A stretch of 64,000 nt of DNA from Acidobacterium capsulatum ATCC 51196 (lineage in GTDB: Bacteria > Acidobacteriota > Terriglobia > Terriglobales > Acidobacteriaceae), in contig NC_012483.1 in NCBI RefSeq assembly GCF_000022565.1, positions 248,001 through 312,000 on the forward strand, in the 5' to 3' direction. Every line of letters begins with the position of its first letter. Position 1 is the stretch's first letter. The translations under genes were made by a program, and so were the position numbers. The notes under the pieces are model-generated. The model was given only the letters and a program-made list of their open reading frames with translations, ran no database searches and had not been told where the DNA came from. Shown piece after piece: positions 54,138-62,155 of this stretch.

Positions 54138-56236
54138 GTACCGCAACTCTTGCCCCCGCGCCCGCGGGCGCGCCAGCCGGATGGAAGAAGACCGCCAAGA
54201 GTCTCGCTCTCCCGGTGGGTGCGATCAGTGTGATTTTTGTCATGCTCGTGCCGGTGCCGGCGGTGCTGCTCGATCTGCTGCTGGGGCTCTCGATGGCGAC
54301 GTCGGTCGTGGTCTTCCTCGCGGCGGTGCAGGTGCGCAAGGCTGTGGACTTTTCGGTCTTTCCCACGCTGCTGTTGTTGCTGACCCTCTTCCGGCTCTCG
54401 CTGAACATTGCATCAAGTCGCCGCATTCTGCTGCATGGCAGCACGGGCACGGCGGCGGCAGGCAAGGTGATCGAGGCCTTCGGGCAGTTCGTGGTGGGCG
54501 GCAACTATGTGGTCGGTTTTGTGCTGTTCATTGCCCTCATCGCCATTCAGTTTCTGGTGGTGAGCCACGGCGCGGTGCGCACGGCCGAGGTGACGGCCCG
54601 CTTCACGCTCGATGCGCTGCCGGGTAAGCAGATGGCCATCGATGCGGACATGAATGCCGGCCTCATCAATGAGGCCACGGCGCGGCAGCGCCGCCAGGCG
54701 ATTGCGCAGGAGGCGGAGTTCTACGGAGCCATGGACGGCGCGGCGCGCTTCAATCAGCGCGACTCGCTGGCGACCATTCTGATTACGACCATCAACATTG
54801 TCGCGGGTCTGCTGATTGGTACGTTGCAGCATGGCGTGGCTCTCAGCCAGGCCGTGAAGACCTACACCATTCTGACGGTGGGCGACGGTCTGGTCACGAT
54901 GATTCCGTCGCTGCTGGTCTCGGTGGCCGGAGGCATTGTGCTGACGCGCGCCTCTTCGGCGGGAGCGCTCGAAACCGAACTGGGCGCGCAGCTCTTTCGC
55001 AAGGGCACAACGCTCTATATCGCCAGCGGCGTGCTGGGCGCTCTGTGCCTGGTGCCCGGGCTGCCGAAGCTGGCCTTTCTGGTTCCCGCCGTGATTCTGG
55101 CGGGGATCGGGCGCACCGTGACCAAAGAGCAGCCGGCGGAAGAAGCAGCAGAGGAGGCCGGCAAGAAGGCCGATCCGTCGCGTGCCGACAATCTGGACAG
55201 CGTGCTGAAGGTCGATGATCTGAGCCTCGAGATCGGCTTCCAGTTGATTCCGCTGGTCGATGAAGCGCAGGGCGGCTTGATGCTCTCGCGGGTGCGGACG
55301 CTGCGGCGGCATCTGGCCGGGGAGCTGGGCTTTCTGGTGCCGGCCGTGCATATCTCAGACAATCTGCGCCTTAAACCGCGCGAGTATGTGGTCTCGCTGC
55401 GCGGGCTGGAGATCGGCCGCTGGCAGACGGAGGCCAATCAGTTGCTGGCCGTGAGCAATGAGGCCAGGCCCCGGCCTATGCAAGGCAAGGAGGTGCGGGA
55501 GCCGGCCTTCGGCGCGAACGCGCGCTGGATTGCGCCGGAACTGGAAGAGCAGGCACTGGCAGCGGGTTATTCGGTGGTGGATCCGGCGACGGCCATCAGT
55601 ACGCATCTGGCCGAGTTGATCCGGACGCATGCGCATGAGCTGCTGTCGCGCGCCGAAACCAAGCGGCTGCTCGACACGCTCAATGAGAGCCATCCCAAAC
55701 TGGTCGAAGAGCTGGTGCCGAAGGTCATGTCCCTCGGCGAAGTGCAGAAGGTGCTGCAGCAGCTTCTGCGCGAGCAGGTTTCGATTCGCGACCTGGGCAC
55801 GATTCTGGAGACGCTGGTCGAGGTAGCTGCGCAGGGACGCGGTTTGCCTGCGATGGTCGAGGCCGTGCGGCGCGCGCTTGGCCGCCGTTTGACACAGAAG
55901 CTGCTCGACTCCGATGGAAGCCTGCCGGTGATGGTGCTCGAGCCGGCGCTCGAAGAGGCGCTCATTGCGGCTACACAATCGGAACCTCCGACGGATGCTC
56001 TGCTCGATCGCCGGACTCCGGCCAGTGCGCAGCTCTTCGCCCGGATCTCGGAGTCTTTGAAAAAGCTCAGCCAGAACCACCCCTCTTCGGCCCTTCCGGT
56101 GCTCCTGTGTCAGAGTCCGGCGCGCTATTACCTGCGCCGGTGGCTCGAGCCGGTTTTTCCGCGCATCACGGTCTTGGCTCCGCCTGAGATCGGTCCTGAG
56201 ATCCGGGTGCATTCGATCGGCGTGTTGCGCGGCTGA
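54134..56236 (+). CDS. flhA: Flagellar export protein FlhA
   Basis: The 700-residue protein has about eight N-terminal membrane helices containing FPTLLLLLTLFRLSLNIASS, the FHIPEP-family cytoplasmic loop (DALPGKQMAIDADMNAGLIN) and a C-terminal cytoplasmic ring domain that receives chaperone-bound substrates. It starts in an ATGA overlap with flhB. In many bacteria flhF and flhG follow; here fliA follows directly. Confidence 0.96.
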   Translation: MSTATLAPAPAGAPAGWKKTAKSLALPVGAISVIFVMLVPVPAVLLDLLLGLSMATSVVVFLAAVQVRKAVDFSVFPTLLLLLTLFRLSLNIASSRRILLHGSTGTAAAGKVIEAFGQFVVGGNYVVGFVLFIALIAIQFLVVSHGAVRTAEVTARFTLDALPGKQMAIDADMNAGLINEATARQRRQAIAQEAEFYGAMDGAARFNQRDSLATILITTINIVAGLLIGTLQHGVALSQAVKTYTILTVGDGLVTMIPSLLVSVAGGIVLTRASSAGALETELGAQLFRKGTTLYIASGVLGALCLVPGLPKLAFLVPAVILAGIGRTVTKEQPAEEAAEEAGKKADPSRADNLDSVLKVDDLSLEIGFQLIPLVDEAQGGLMLSRVRTLRRHLAGELGFLVPAVHISDNLRLKPREYVVSLRGLEIGRWQTEANQLLAVSNEARPRPMQGKEVREPAFGANARWIAPELEEQALAAGYSVVDPATAISTHLAELIRTHAHELLSRAETKRLLDTLNESHPKLVEELVPKVMSLGEVQKVLQQLLREQVSIRDLGTILETLVEVAAQGRGLPAMVEAVRRALGRRLTQKLLDSDGSLPVMVLEPALEEALIAATQSEPPTDALLDRRTPASAQLFARISESLKKLSQNHPSSALPVLLCQSPARYYLRRWLEPVFPRITVLAPPEIGPEIRVHSIGVLRG

Positions 56237-56306
56237 AGCCGGTGACCGGGTGTACAGGAAGCGCGGGGCGGACTCAATGAAGAGCAGGAGGCCAGCAGGA
56301 GCAGTC

Positions 56307-57317
56307 ATGAAGAGAGAGAACGGGATGAGCGGGAACAGGGGAGACCACCGGCGTGAGAGTGTACCGCTTGTGCCGGTGGCGGCGGAGCTGGCCAGAGCCG
56401 GTCACCAGGCATGGGAGCCGCAGAGTGGTGCAGCGCCGCTGCACGGGGAATTTGAAGGCCAGGACGAGTCGCCGGGCCACGCAGAGTCTCAGAGTCACAC
56501 AGAGCCTCAGAGCATGGCGCCACTCAACGCCGAGCAGGAGCAGCAGTTGATGGAGCATCTTCCGACGGTGCGCTATCTGGCGCGGCGCATTCATGAGCGT
56601 CTGCCGCACCATGTCGAGCTCGATGATCTGGTCAGCGCCGGCGTGGTGGGGCTGCTTGATGCGATGCGCAAGTTTGATCCGGCCAAGAAGGTCCAGTTTC
56701 GCAGTTATGCGCAATTCCGGATTCGCGGGGCCATTCTGGACAGCCTGCGCATGCTCGACTGGAGCCCGCGGGAGCTGCGCCGCAAAGGCCGGGCCGTCGA
56801 AGAGGCGATCCGGGCCGTCACCGCGCGGCTCGGGCGCGCGCCGCAGGAAAGTGAGGTCGCAGGGGAGATGGGACTTCCACTGCACGAGTATCAGCAGCTG
56901 CTGGGGGAACTGAAGGGGTTGGAGATCGGCACGCTGCATGTCGAGCGCTCGGAGGATTCGGGCGAGGAGGAGCTGGCCTTTCTGCCCAATGACCCAGAGG
57001 ATGATCCGCTCTTCCGCTGTCTCAAGGGAGAGATGCGGGAGCGGCTGATGGCCGCGATCGATGCGCTTCCCGAGCGGGAGCGGCTCGTAATGACCCTCTA
57101 CTACTACGAAGAGATGACCATGAAGGAGATTGGCCTGACGCTGGGCGTGGTCGAGTCGCGAGTGTCGCAGATGCACTCCTCGGCCGTTCTGCACTTGCGG
57201 GCGCTGCTCGGCGGAGGAGGCCGGAAGCCGATGGAGCATGGACGCAGCCGGGCGGCCGCAGGCTCTCGCGGGTCTTCGGCCAAAGGAAAGATGACTCAAC
57301 CGGCGGCGCATTCCTAG
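56307..57317 (+). CDS. fliA: Flagellar sigma factor FliA (sigma28)
   Basis: The 336-residue sigma70-family factor has region 2 (PTVRYLARRIHERLPHHVEL, DDLVSAGVVGLLDAMRKFDP, FRSYAQFRIRGAILDSLRML), region 3 and region 4 (LPERERLVMTLYYYEEMTMK, EIGLTLGVVESRVSQMHSSA), all matching FliA/WhiG. It has an unusual 65-residue charged N-terminal extension with short SQSHTEPQS repeats, and a basic C-terminal tail. ATG 56307 has AGGAG 6 bases upstream; upstream starts at 56250 and 56277 have weaker sites. It should read late promoters such as the one before flgM. Confidence 0.93.
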   Translation: MKRENGMSGNRGDHRRESVPLVPVAAELARAGHQAWEPQSGAAPLHGEFEGQDESPGHAESQSHTEPQSMAPLNAEQEQQLMEHLPTVRYLARRIHERLPHHVELDDLVSAGVVGLLDAMRKFDPAKKVQFRSYAQFRIRGAILDSLRMLDWSPRELRRKGRAVEEAIRAVTARLGRAPQESEVAGEMGLPLHEYQQLLGELKGLEIGTLHVERSEDSGEEELAFLPNDPEDDPLFRCLKGEMRERLMAAIDALPERERLVMTLYYYEEMTMKEIGLTLGVVESRVSQMHSSAVLHLRALLGGGGRKPMEHGRSRAAAGSRGSSAKGKMTQPAAHS

Positions 57318-57362
57318 CCTGGGCTGGGCGGAACAAAGGGATCGAGAGGAAGGGAGAGCAGA

Positions 57363-58166
57363 GTGAAGGCGTTTTGGGATATCTGGAACCGCGAGTTTGC
57401 GACGGCAGCAGCCGGCCGGATGGGACGGAAAGAGGGGGAGGTTGCCTGGTCCGCGGCGGACGAATTGCCTGCCGCACAGGACACGCTGGCCGTGGTGCTG
57501 CGATGGGATGAAGCGGGCAGGTGGCGAGGTTCGGTGACCCTGTTGGCTTCGCGCGCGGAAGTTGCCGCTCTGCTCGCGGCTCCTGGCACGGCTGAGGACG
57601 GCACGGTGTCTTCGACGGCTGCTCCCGGAGACGAAGAGCTTCCGGCGCGCTGGATCGACTGGCTGCAGGATGTGCTGGCCGCGATGCCGATGGCGGAGCC
57701 ACCGGCTCAGATTGAGCCGACGGCCCGGCCGCAGGGGGTTCCGGTCACGCCGTATGTTTTGCGCGCGGGCTCGCTTGCTGTCCGGATGGCCATGATCTGC
57801 GAGCTTTCTGAAAAGGCCGCAAAGGCTCCTGAAACGGCCGCGCGGCCAGCGCCTGCCTCTTCCGGTCAGCCTTCCGCCGCCGCGAGTCCGGCATCTGCGG
57901 CCAATGTGGATCTGCTGCTCGACATTGAGGTCGATGCTTCGCTGCGTTTCGGATCGCGGGAGCTGGCGATTCGAGAGTTGCTCGAGACCGGCCCCGGAGA
58001 TGTCCTCGAACTGGACCGCCACATCACCGATCCGGTCGATTTGGTGGTGGGCGACAAGATCGTGGCGCGGGGAGAAGTGGTTCTCGTGAATGGAAATTTT
58101 GGTTTGCGCGTCACCGAAGTCGCGGAACCGAAGAAGTGCCTGGAGAGTGTGCGATGCCTGTTTTGA
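57363..58166 (+). CDS. Second SpoA (FliN/FliM C-terminal) domain protein
   Basis: The 267-residue protein has an N-terminal domain with the pattern FWDIWNREFATAAAGRMGRK and WRGSVTLLASRAEVAALL, a disordered Ala/Pro linker (about 150-178), and a C-terminal SpoA domain (DLLLDIEVDASLRFGSRELA, GDVLELDRHI, VVGDKIVARGEVVLVNGNFG) that is closer to classical FliN than the short protein at 50235. It is probably a C-ring component, FliY-like or a FliM substitute. GTG 57363 follows GGGAG. The end overlaps the MshEN gene by 13 bases. Confidence 0.75.
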   Translation: MKAFWDIWNREFATAAAGRMGRKEGEVAWSAADELPAAQDTLAVVLRWDEAGRWRGSVTLLASRAEVAALLAAPGTAEDGTVSSTAAPGDEELPARWIDWLQDVLAAMPMAEPPAQIEPTARPQGVPVTPYVLRAGSLAVRMAMICELSEKAAKAPETAARPAPASSGQPSAAASPASAANVDLLLDIEVDASLRFGSRELAIRELLETGPGDVLELDRHITDPVDLVVGDKIVARGEVVLVNGNFGLRVTEVAEPKKCLESVRCLF

Positions 58167-59104
58167 AGAAGCGGAACGAGAGCGGGAATCTTCGAGTCGA
58201 AGAACGTCCGGAGGCGGCGTGGAGTCATCGGAGCGAGGCAGAGCCTGCATCAGGCGCTCCCTCGCAAGGCCTTCTGCCGGTCTGCGGCAACGAGCGCTGC
58301 CGCACGAGCTGGTTGAAGCTCTGGAGGCGCCGGTTAACCCCTCGCTTCGAGGGGGCGTGGGCCTGCAGCTCGCAGTGCCTGGAGGAAATGGTGCGCTCTG
58401 CCATGAGCCGGGAGGCGGCGGCGCACGCACAGGAGATGACGGCTTCTGCGGCGCACCGGCATCGCGTGCCTCTGGGGCTGATGCTCTATTCGCAGGGGGT
58501 GATCACCCAGGATCAATTGCGAACCGCGCTCGATGCCCAGAAGCAGGCGGCCCGGAGCGATCAGCCGCAGCGGCGCATCGGACGCTGGTTGATTCAGCAG
58601 CGTAGCCTCAACGAATTGCAGCTGGCGCGCGCCTTGAGCGCGCAGTGGAATTGCCCGCTTTATTCAGCCGAACGGCTGGACGTCAAGCAGGCCGCGCAAC
58701 TGCTGCCCCGTCTTCTGGTCGAAAGCTCGGGCGGGCTTCCGTTGCGCCGTTCGAGCAGCGGACGGCTGCTGGTGGCCTTTGAGGAGCGGCTGGATCATTG
58801 TGTGAGTCTGGCGCTCGAGCGCATGCATGGTCTGCCGGTCGAGGCGGGCGTTATGCCCTCGTCGGAGTTCCGGGCCGCGCGCGCTGATCTGATCGCCGCA
58901 AAGTTCCCGAAGCTTCGCCTGATCGAGGTCGCGAACCGCAATGTGCTGGTGCGGGCCATGGTCAAGCGGATGGAAGAATTCCAGCCGCTCGACGCCGCTC
59001 TGGTCCGCGTGCATGAGTATTTCTGGTTGCGCATGTGGCGCACGCTCGAGCACGACCCGGAGAGCGCGGAGGACCTGCTGGCGGTGGAGTCTGATTTTGC
59101 CTGA
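58154..59104 (+). CDS. Four-cysteine plus MshEN-like (putative c-di-GMP-binding) protein
   Basis: The 316-residue protein has a zinc-ribbon-like module with C44, C49, C71 and C75 (VCGNERCRTSW and WACSSQC), then a domain with the MshEN/GspE-N pattern (about 105-172: PLGLMLYSQGVITQDQLRTA, RIGRWLIQQRSLNELQLARA, WNCPLY). MshEN domains bind cyclic di-GMP in the MshE ATPase. No ATPase domain follows. The C-terminal 140 residues are helical and unrecognised. The gene is co-transcribed with the second SpoA gene, which suggests a link between c-di-GMP and the motor. Family call by motif only. Confidence 0.65.
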   Translation: MPVLKKRNESGNLRVEERPEAAWSHRSEAEPASGAPSQGLLPVCGNERCRTSWLKLWRRRLTPRFEGAWACSSQCLEEMVRSAMSREAAAHAQEMTASAAHRHRVPLGLMLYSQGVITQDQLRTALDAQKQAARSDQPQRRIGRWLIQQRSLNELQLARALSAQWNCPLYSAERLDVKQAAQLLPRLLVESSGGLPLRRSSSGRLLVAFEERLDHCVSLALERMHGLPVEAGVMPSSEFRAARADLIAAKFPKLRLIEVANRNVLVRAMVKRMEEFQPLDAALVRVHEYFWLRMWRTLEHDPESAEDLLAVESDFA

Positions 59105-59218
59105 TGCAAGTCAGGACGGCACTGCCTGAGTTTTCTCCAAGCTGCGAGTCGCGGCTCTGGACCCCCAAATGCAGATGTCGTTGAGCGGCGCACCCGGTGC
59201 CAACAGGAGGAAGACAGG

Positions 59219-59956
59219 ATGGAAAGTGGTTATTACGCGGCGTTGACGGGACTTCTGGCGCGAAGTCAGGCGCTCGATTCGGTGGCCAGCAATCTGGCCA
59301 ATGCGGGCACGGCAGGCTTCCGGGCGCAGCAGGACTATTTTCGCGATGTTCTGGCCGGCCCGCGGGCCAATGATTCGCAGCTCGATCAGACGGTCGACAA
59401 TTATGGTGTGCTGGGTGGCACCTTGCTCGATCTCGCGCAAGGGCCCATCCAGGCGACGGGCAATCCGCTGGACCTTGCCATACAGGGCGGCGGATTCTTC
59501 GAGGTTCAGACGCCGAACGGGGTGCGCTATACCCGCGACGGCCGGCTGGTGCGCTCGACCAAGGGCGTGCTGATCACCGGCGACGGCGATCCCGTGCTCA
59601 ACGCCAAGGGCAAGCCGATCGTGCTGCCCACGGGGCGGCCGGTGATCGGCGAGGATGGCACCATTTCCGTCGACGGCGCCATCGCTGGCAAGATTGCGGT
59701 CTTTCAGTTTGCCGGGGCGCGCGATCTCGAGGCCGAGGGCGTGGGCCTCTATCGTCCGGTGGGCAAGGCCAAGCCTGCGCCCGCCACCGGCTTCACTCTC
59801 CGGCAGGGGGCGCTCGAAGGCTCCAATCAGGATGTGATTCACGGCACGATGGACCTGATCTTCGTCCAGCGCCAGGCCCAGATGATGGAGAAGGCTCTGA
59901 GCATCTTCTACAACGACTTCAATAAAACCGCGACCCAGGATCTACCGAAGGTATAG
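59219..59956 (+). CDS. flgF: Flagellar rod protein FlgF
   Basis: The 245-residue proximal-rod protein has GYYAALTGLLARSQALDSVA, SNLANAGTAGFRAQ, then NPLDLAIQGGGFFEVQTPNG and the C-terminal helix (VIHGTMDLIFVQRQAQMMEK). AGGAGGAAG precedes ATG 59219. Its length and its place just before flgG separate it from FlgG. Confidence 0.9.
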   Translation: MESGYYAALTGLLARSQALDSVASNLANAGTAGFRAQQDYFRDVLAGPRANDSQLDQTVDNYGVLGGTLLDLAQGPIQATGNPLDLAIQGGGFFEVQTPNGVRYTRDGRLVRSTKGVLITGDGDPVLNAKGKPIVLPTGRPVIGEDGTISVDGAIAGKIAVFQFAGARDLEAEGVGLYRPVGKAKPAPATGFTLRQGALEGSNQDVIHGTMDLIFVQRQAQMMEKALSIFYNDFNKTATQDLPKV

Positions 59957-59960
59957 AGGC

Positions 59961-59988
59961 CTGCCCGAAGGTGTAAACCCTCGGGCAG
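59961..59988. repeat. Hairpin between flgF and flgG
   Basis: CTGCCCGA (59961-59968) pairs with TCGGGCAG (59980-59987), extended inward by GGT/ACC. No T-run follows, so an mRNA-processing or stability element is as likely as a terminator. Confidence 0.5.
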
Positions 59989-60021
59989 AGACGCCAGCAT
60001 CCAGCAAGGCAGGAGACAAAG

Positions 60022-60810
60022 ATGATTCGAGCACTTTACACGGCAGCCAGCGGCATGAGCGCACAGCAGATGAACCTGGATACGATTGCCAACAATCTGG
60101 CCAACTCGTCCACGGTTGGTTTTCGCGAGCGGCAGCTTCAGTTTCAGGACATGATCTACCAGAACCTGGTGACCCCGGGCGCGGCCCAGAGCCAGCAGGC
60201 CGTCTCGGCGGGTCTGCAGATTGGCCTCGGCACCAAGTCCGCGGCAACGGAGCTGATCATGACGCAGGGCGATCTGAACCAGACCAACAACCCGCTCGAT
60301 CTGGCCATTCAAGGGCAGGGATTCTTTCAGGTGCAGAGGCCTGACGGAACTCTGGCCTACACACGCGCCGGCAACTTCTACCTGAACAATCAGGGGCAGG
60401 TTGTCGATCCGCAGGGAGATCTTCTCATTCCGAATATCACGGTGCCGCAGAATGCCACGGCCGTCACCATCACGCAATACGGCGTGGTGAATGCCACGCT
60501 GCCCGGGCAGCAGAATCCGCAGCAGCTGGGGCAGATTCAGCTGGCCACCTTTGTGAATCCCGGCGGCCTCGAAAGCACCGGGTCCAATGACTATCTGGCG
60601 ACGCTTTCCTCCGGCAATGCGGTGCTGGGCAATCCCGGCGGGCAGCAGGGCCTGGGCACCTTGCAGCAGGGGTATCTCGAAAACTCCAACGTGGATGTGG
60701 TCGGCGCTTTTGTGCAGATGGTGCTGGCCCAGCGCGCGTATGAGAGCAATTCCAAGGTCATCAAGGCGGCTGACGGCATGTACAGCGAGGTCAACAACAT
60801 GGTGCAGTAG
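60022..60810 (+). CDS. flgG: Flagellar distal rod protein FlgG
   Basis: The 262-residue distal-rod protein is highly conserved: MIRALYTAASGMSAQQMNLD, TIANNLANSSTVGF, NPLDLAIQGQGFFQVQRPDG and YLENSNVDVVGAFVQMVLAQ. AGGCAGGAG precedes ATG 60022. Confidence 0.95.
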   Translation: MIRALYTAASGMSAQQMNLDTIANNLANSSTVGFRERQLQFQDMIYQNLVTPGAAQSQQAVSAGLQIGLGTKSAATELIMTQGDLNQTNNPLDLAIQGQGFFQVQRPDGTLAYTRAGNFYLNNQGQVVDPQGDLLIPNITVPQNATAVTITQYGVVNATLPGQQNPQQLGQIQLATFVNPGGLESTGSNDYLATLSSGNAVLGNPGGQQGLGTLQQGYLENSNVDVVGAFVQMVLAQRAYESNSKVIKAADGMYSEVNNMVQ

Positions 60811-60881
60811 CAGCTTTCATCGCGTCCACGTGAACGAAGCCAGAAGAGAAGCCAAAAGTGAAGCCGGGAGAAGGGAAGGCC

Positions 60882-61367
60882 ATGAATCCGCCGTTTGGCC
60901 ACACAATCGCAAAGGTAAGAGTTCCTGTCCGGAGACGGCTGGGGATGGCATGCTTTCTTCTTGCCATTCCCGTTTGGGGTGGTACGCTTCCTCAGTCCGC
61001 AAAGACACCGGGCCTGGCCCGCACAGGCTGTGTTCATGGCAGCCGCAGGGTCGGCACTTTAAAAGATGCGGCGCTGGGCCGCGGTTGGGCGGTGGTTGTC
61101 AACTGTGCACATCCCGCATGGCCCGCGCATCTGGAGCCGGTCACGGAGTGGAGCGCCCTGCCTCCGTGGGTGCCGGCTGGCACTGGAATAGAAGTGCGGA
61201 CTGAAAATGGGCACGTGAGCATGCATCTGTCTGGCAAGACCGTTATGCCAGGACGTGTCGGAGACACGGTACAGGTGCAGCTTTCAGGAGGCTCCCGCGT
61301 CGAGGCCAGGCTCGAAGGGGCCAGCGTGGCGGCGCTGGTTCCCCGTCATCATTGGGGGCAACTGTGA
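60882..61367 (+). CDS. flgA: Flagellar P-ring assembly chaperone FlgA
   Basis: The 161-residue exported protein has a signal region (RRRLGMACFLLAIPVWGGTL) and a C-terminal SAF-like part: VPAGTGIEVRTENGHVSMHL, MPGRVGDTVQVQL and SGGSRVEARLEG. FlgA is a periplasmic chaperone for FlgI. It is short, with a reduced N-terminal domain. The GGGAAGG site fits ATG 60882 better than GTG 60858. The end overlaps flgH in a GTGA junction. Confidence 0.75.
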   Translation: MNPPFGHTIAKVRVPVRRRLGMACFLLAIPVWGGTLPQSAKTPGLARTGCVHGSRRVGTLKDAALGRGWAVVVNCAHPAWPAHLEPVTEWSALPPWVPAGTGIEVRTENGHVSMHLSGKTVMPGRVGDTVQVQLSGGSRVEARLEGASVAALVPRHHWGQL

Positions 61368-62104
61368 ACCGGCAAGCGTGGGCAAGCCCCTTGGGGCCGG
61401 CATGGGTCTGCGCGATCCTGCTGACGGTGCTGGCCGCGACGCCGGCCCTGGCAGGGAAAGCGAAACGACGCTCTCCGGGGGACCATTCGCCGCCGGATAT
61501 CGCCTTGCGCAAATATATTGCCGAGGTCGAGGCCGAGAGCGCAGCGGAAACGCGCACGCCGGGCGCCATCTGGAGCAGCGATGGGCGGCTGACGCAGCTT
61601 TACTCCGATGTGCGCGCCGTCCATGTGCATGATCCCGTTTCCGTCGTGGTCTCCGAGAGTCTGGCGGCGTCCACCGATGGCACGGTGAAGGACTCGCGTT
61701 CCAGTTCCGCGAACTCTCAGGTTTCTTCGCTTTTCGGCGCGCTTCATGCCGGCAATGCGCTGAACAATCTGGTGAACCAGGCCTCCGGGTCCACGCTCAA
61801 TGCGCAGGGGGAGAGTGTGACCAGCTCGAGCCTGACCACAATCTTCGGCGGGGAAGTCGAGGCGGTTTTGCCGAATGGCATGATGGTGATCCAGGCCGTG
61901 CGGCAGTTGACCTTCAGCCAGCAGACGCAATTAATCACGCTGCGGGGACTCATCCGGCCCGAGGACATCAATTCGCAGAACCAGATTCTGTCCACCAATA
62001 TCTCTGATCTGGAAATTCAGGTGACGGGCAAGGGAATCGTCAATGACGCAACCCACCGCCAGAACCCGGTCGTGCGCTTCCTCGAACGGCTGGTGGTCTT
62101 CTAG
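61364..62104 (+). CDS. flgH: Flagellar L-ring protein FlgH without lipobox
   Basis: The 246-residue protein has GAIWSSDGRLTQLYSDVRAV, VHVHDPVSVVVSESLAASTD, FGGEVEAVLPNGMMVIQAVR and GLIRPEDINSQNQILSTNIS, all FlgH landmarks. FlgH is normally an outer-membrane lipoprotein. Here the signal ends ALLTVLAATPALA-type (PALAG) and no cysteine follows, so a normal signal peptidase I site replaces the lipobox. GTG 61364 overlaps the flgA stop, with GGGGG upstream. Confidence 0.9.
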   Translation: MNRQAWASPLGPAWVCAILLTVLAATPALAGKAKRRSPGDHSPPDIALRKYIAEVEAESAAETRTPGAIWSSDGRLTQLYSDVRAVHVHDPVSVVVSESLAASTDGTVKDSRSSSANSQVSSLFGALHAGNALNNLVNQASGSTLNAQGESVTSSSLTTIFGGEVEAVLPNGMMVIQAVRQLTFSQQTQLITLRGLIRPEDINSQNQILSTNISDLEIQVTGKGIVNDATHRQNPVVRFLERLVVF

Positions 62105-62155
62105 GGACGCAAATCATTCGGGCAGCGGCGCCCACTACAAGAAGGAGTGAGAAAC

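Noticed and set aside
56274-58430. 718-codon minus-strand frame
   Set aside because: It is antisense to fliA and the SpoA gene; the composition is that of a shadow frame.
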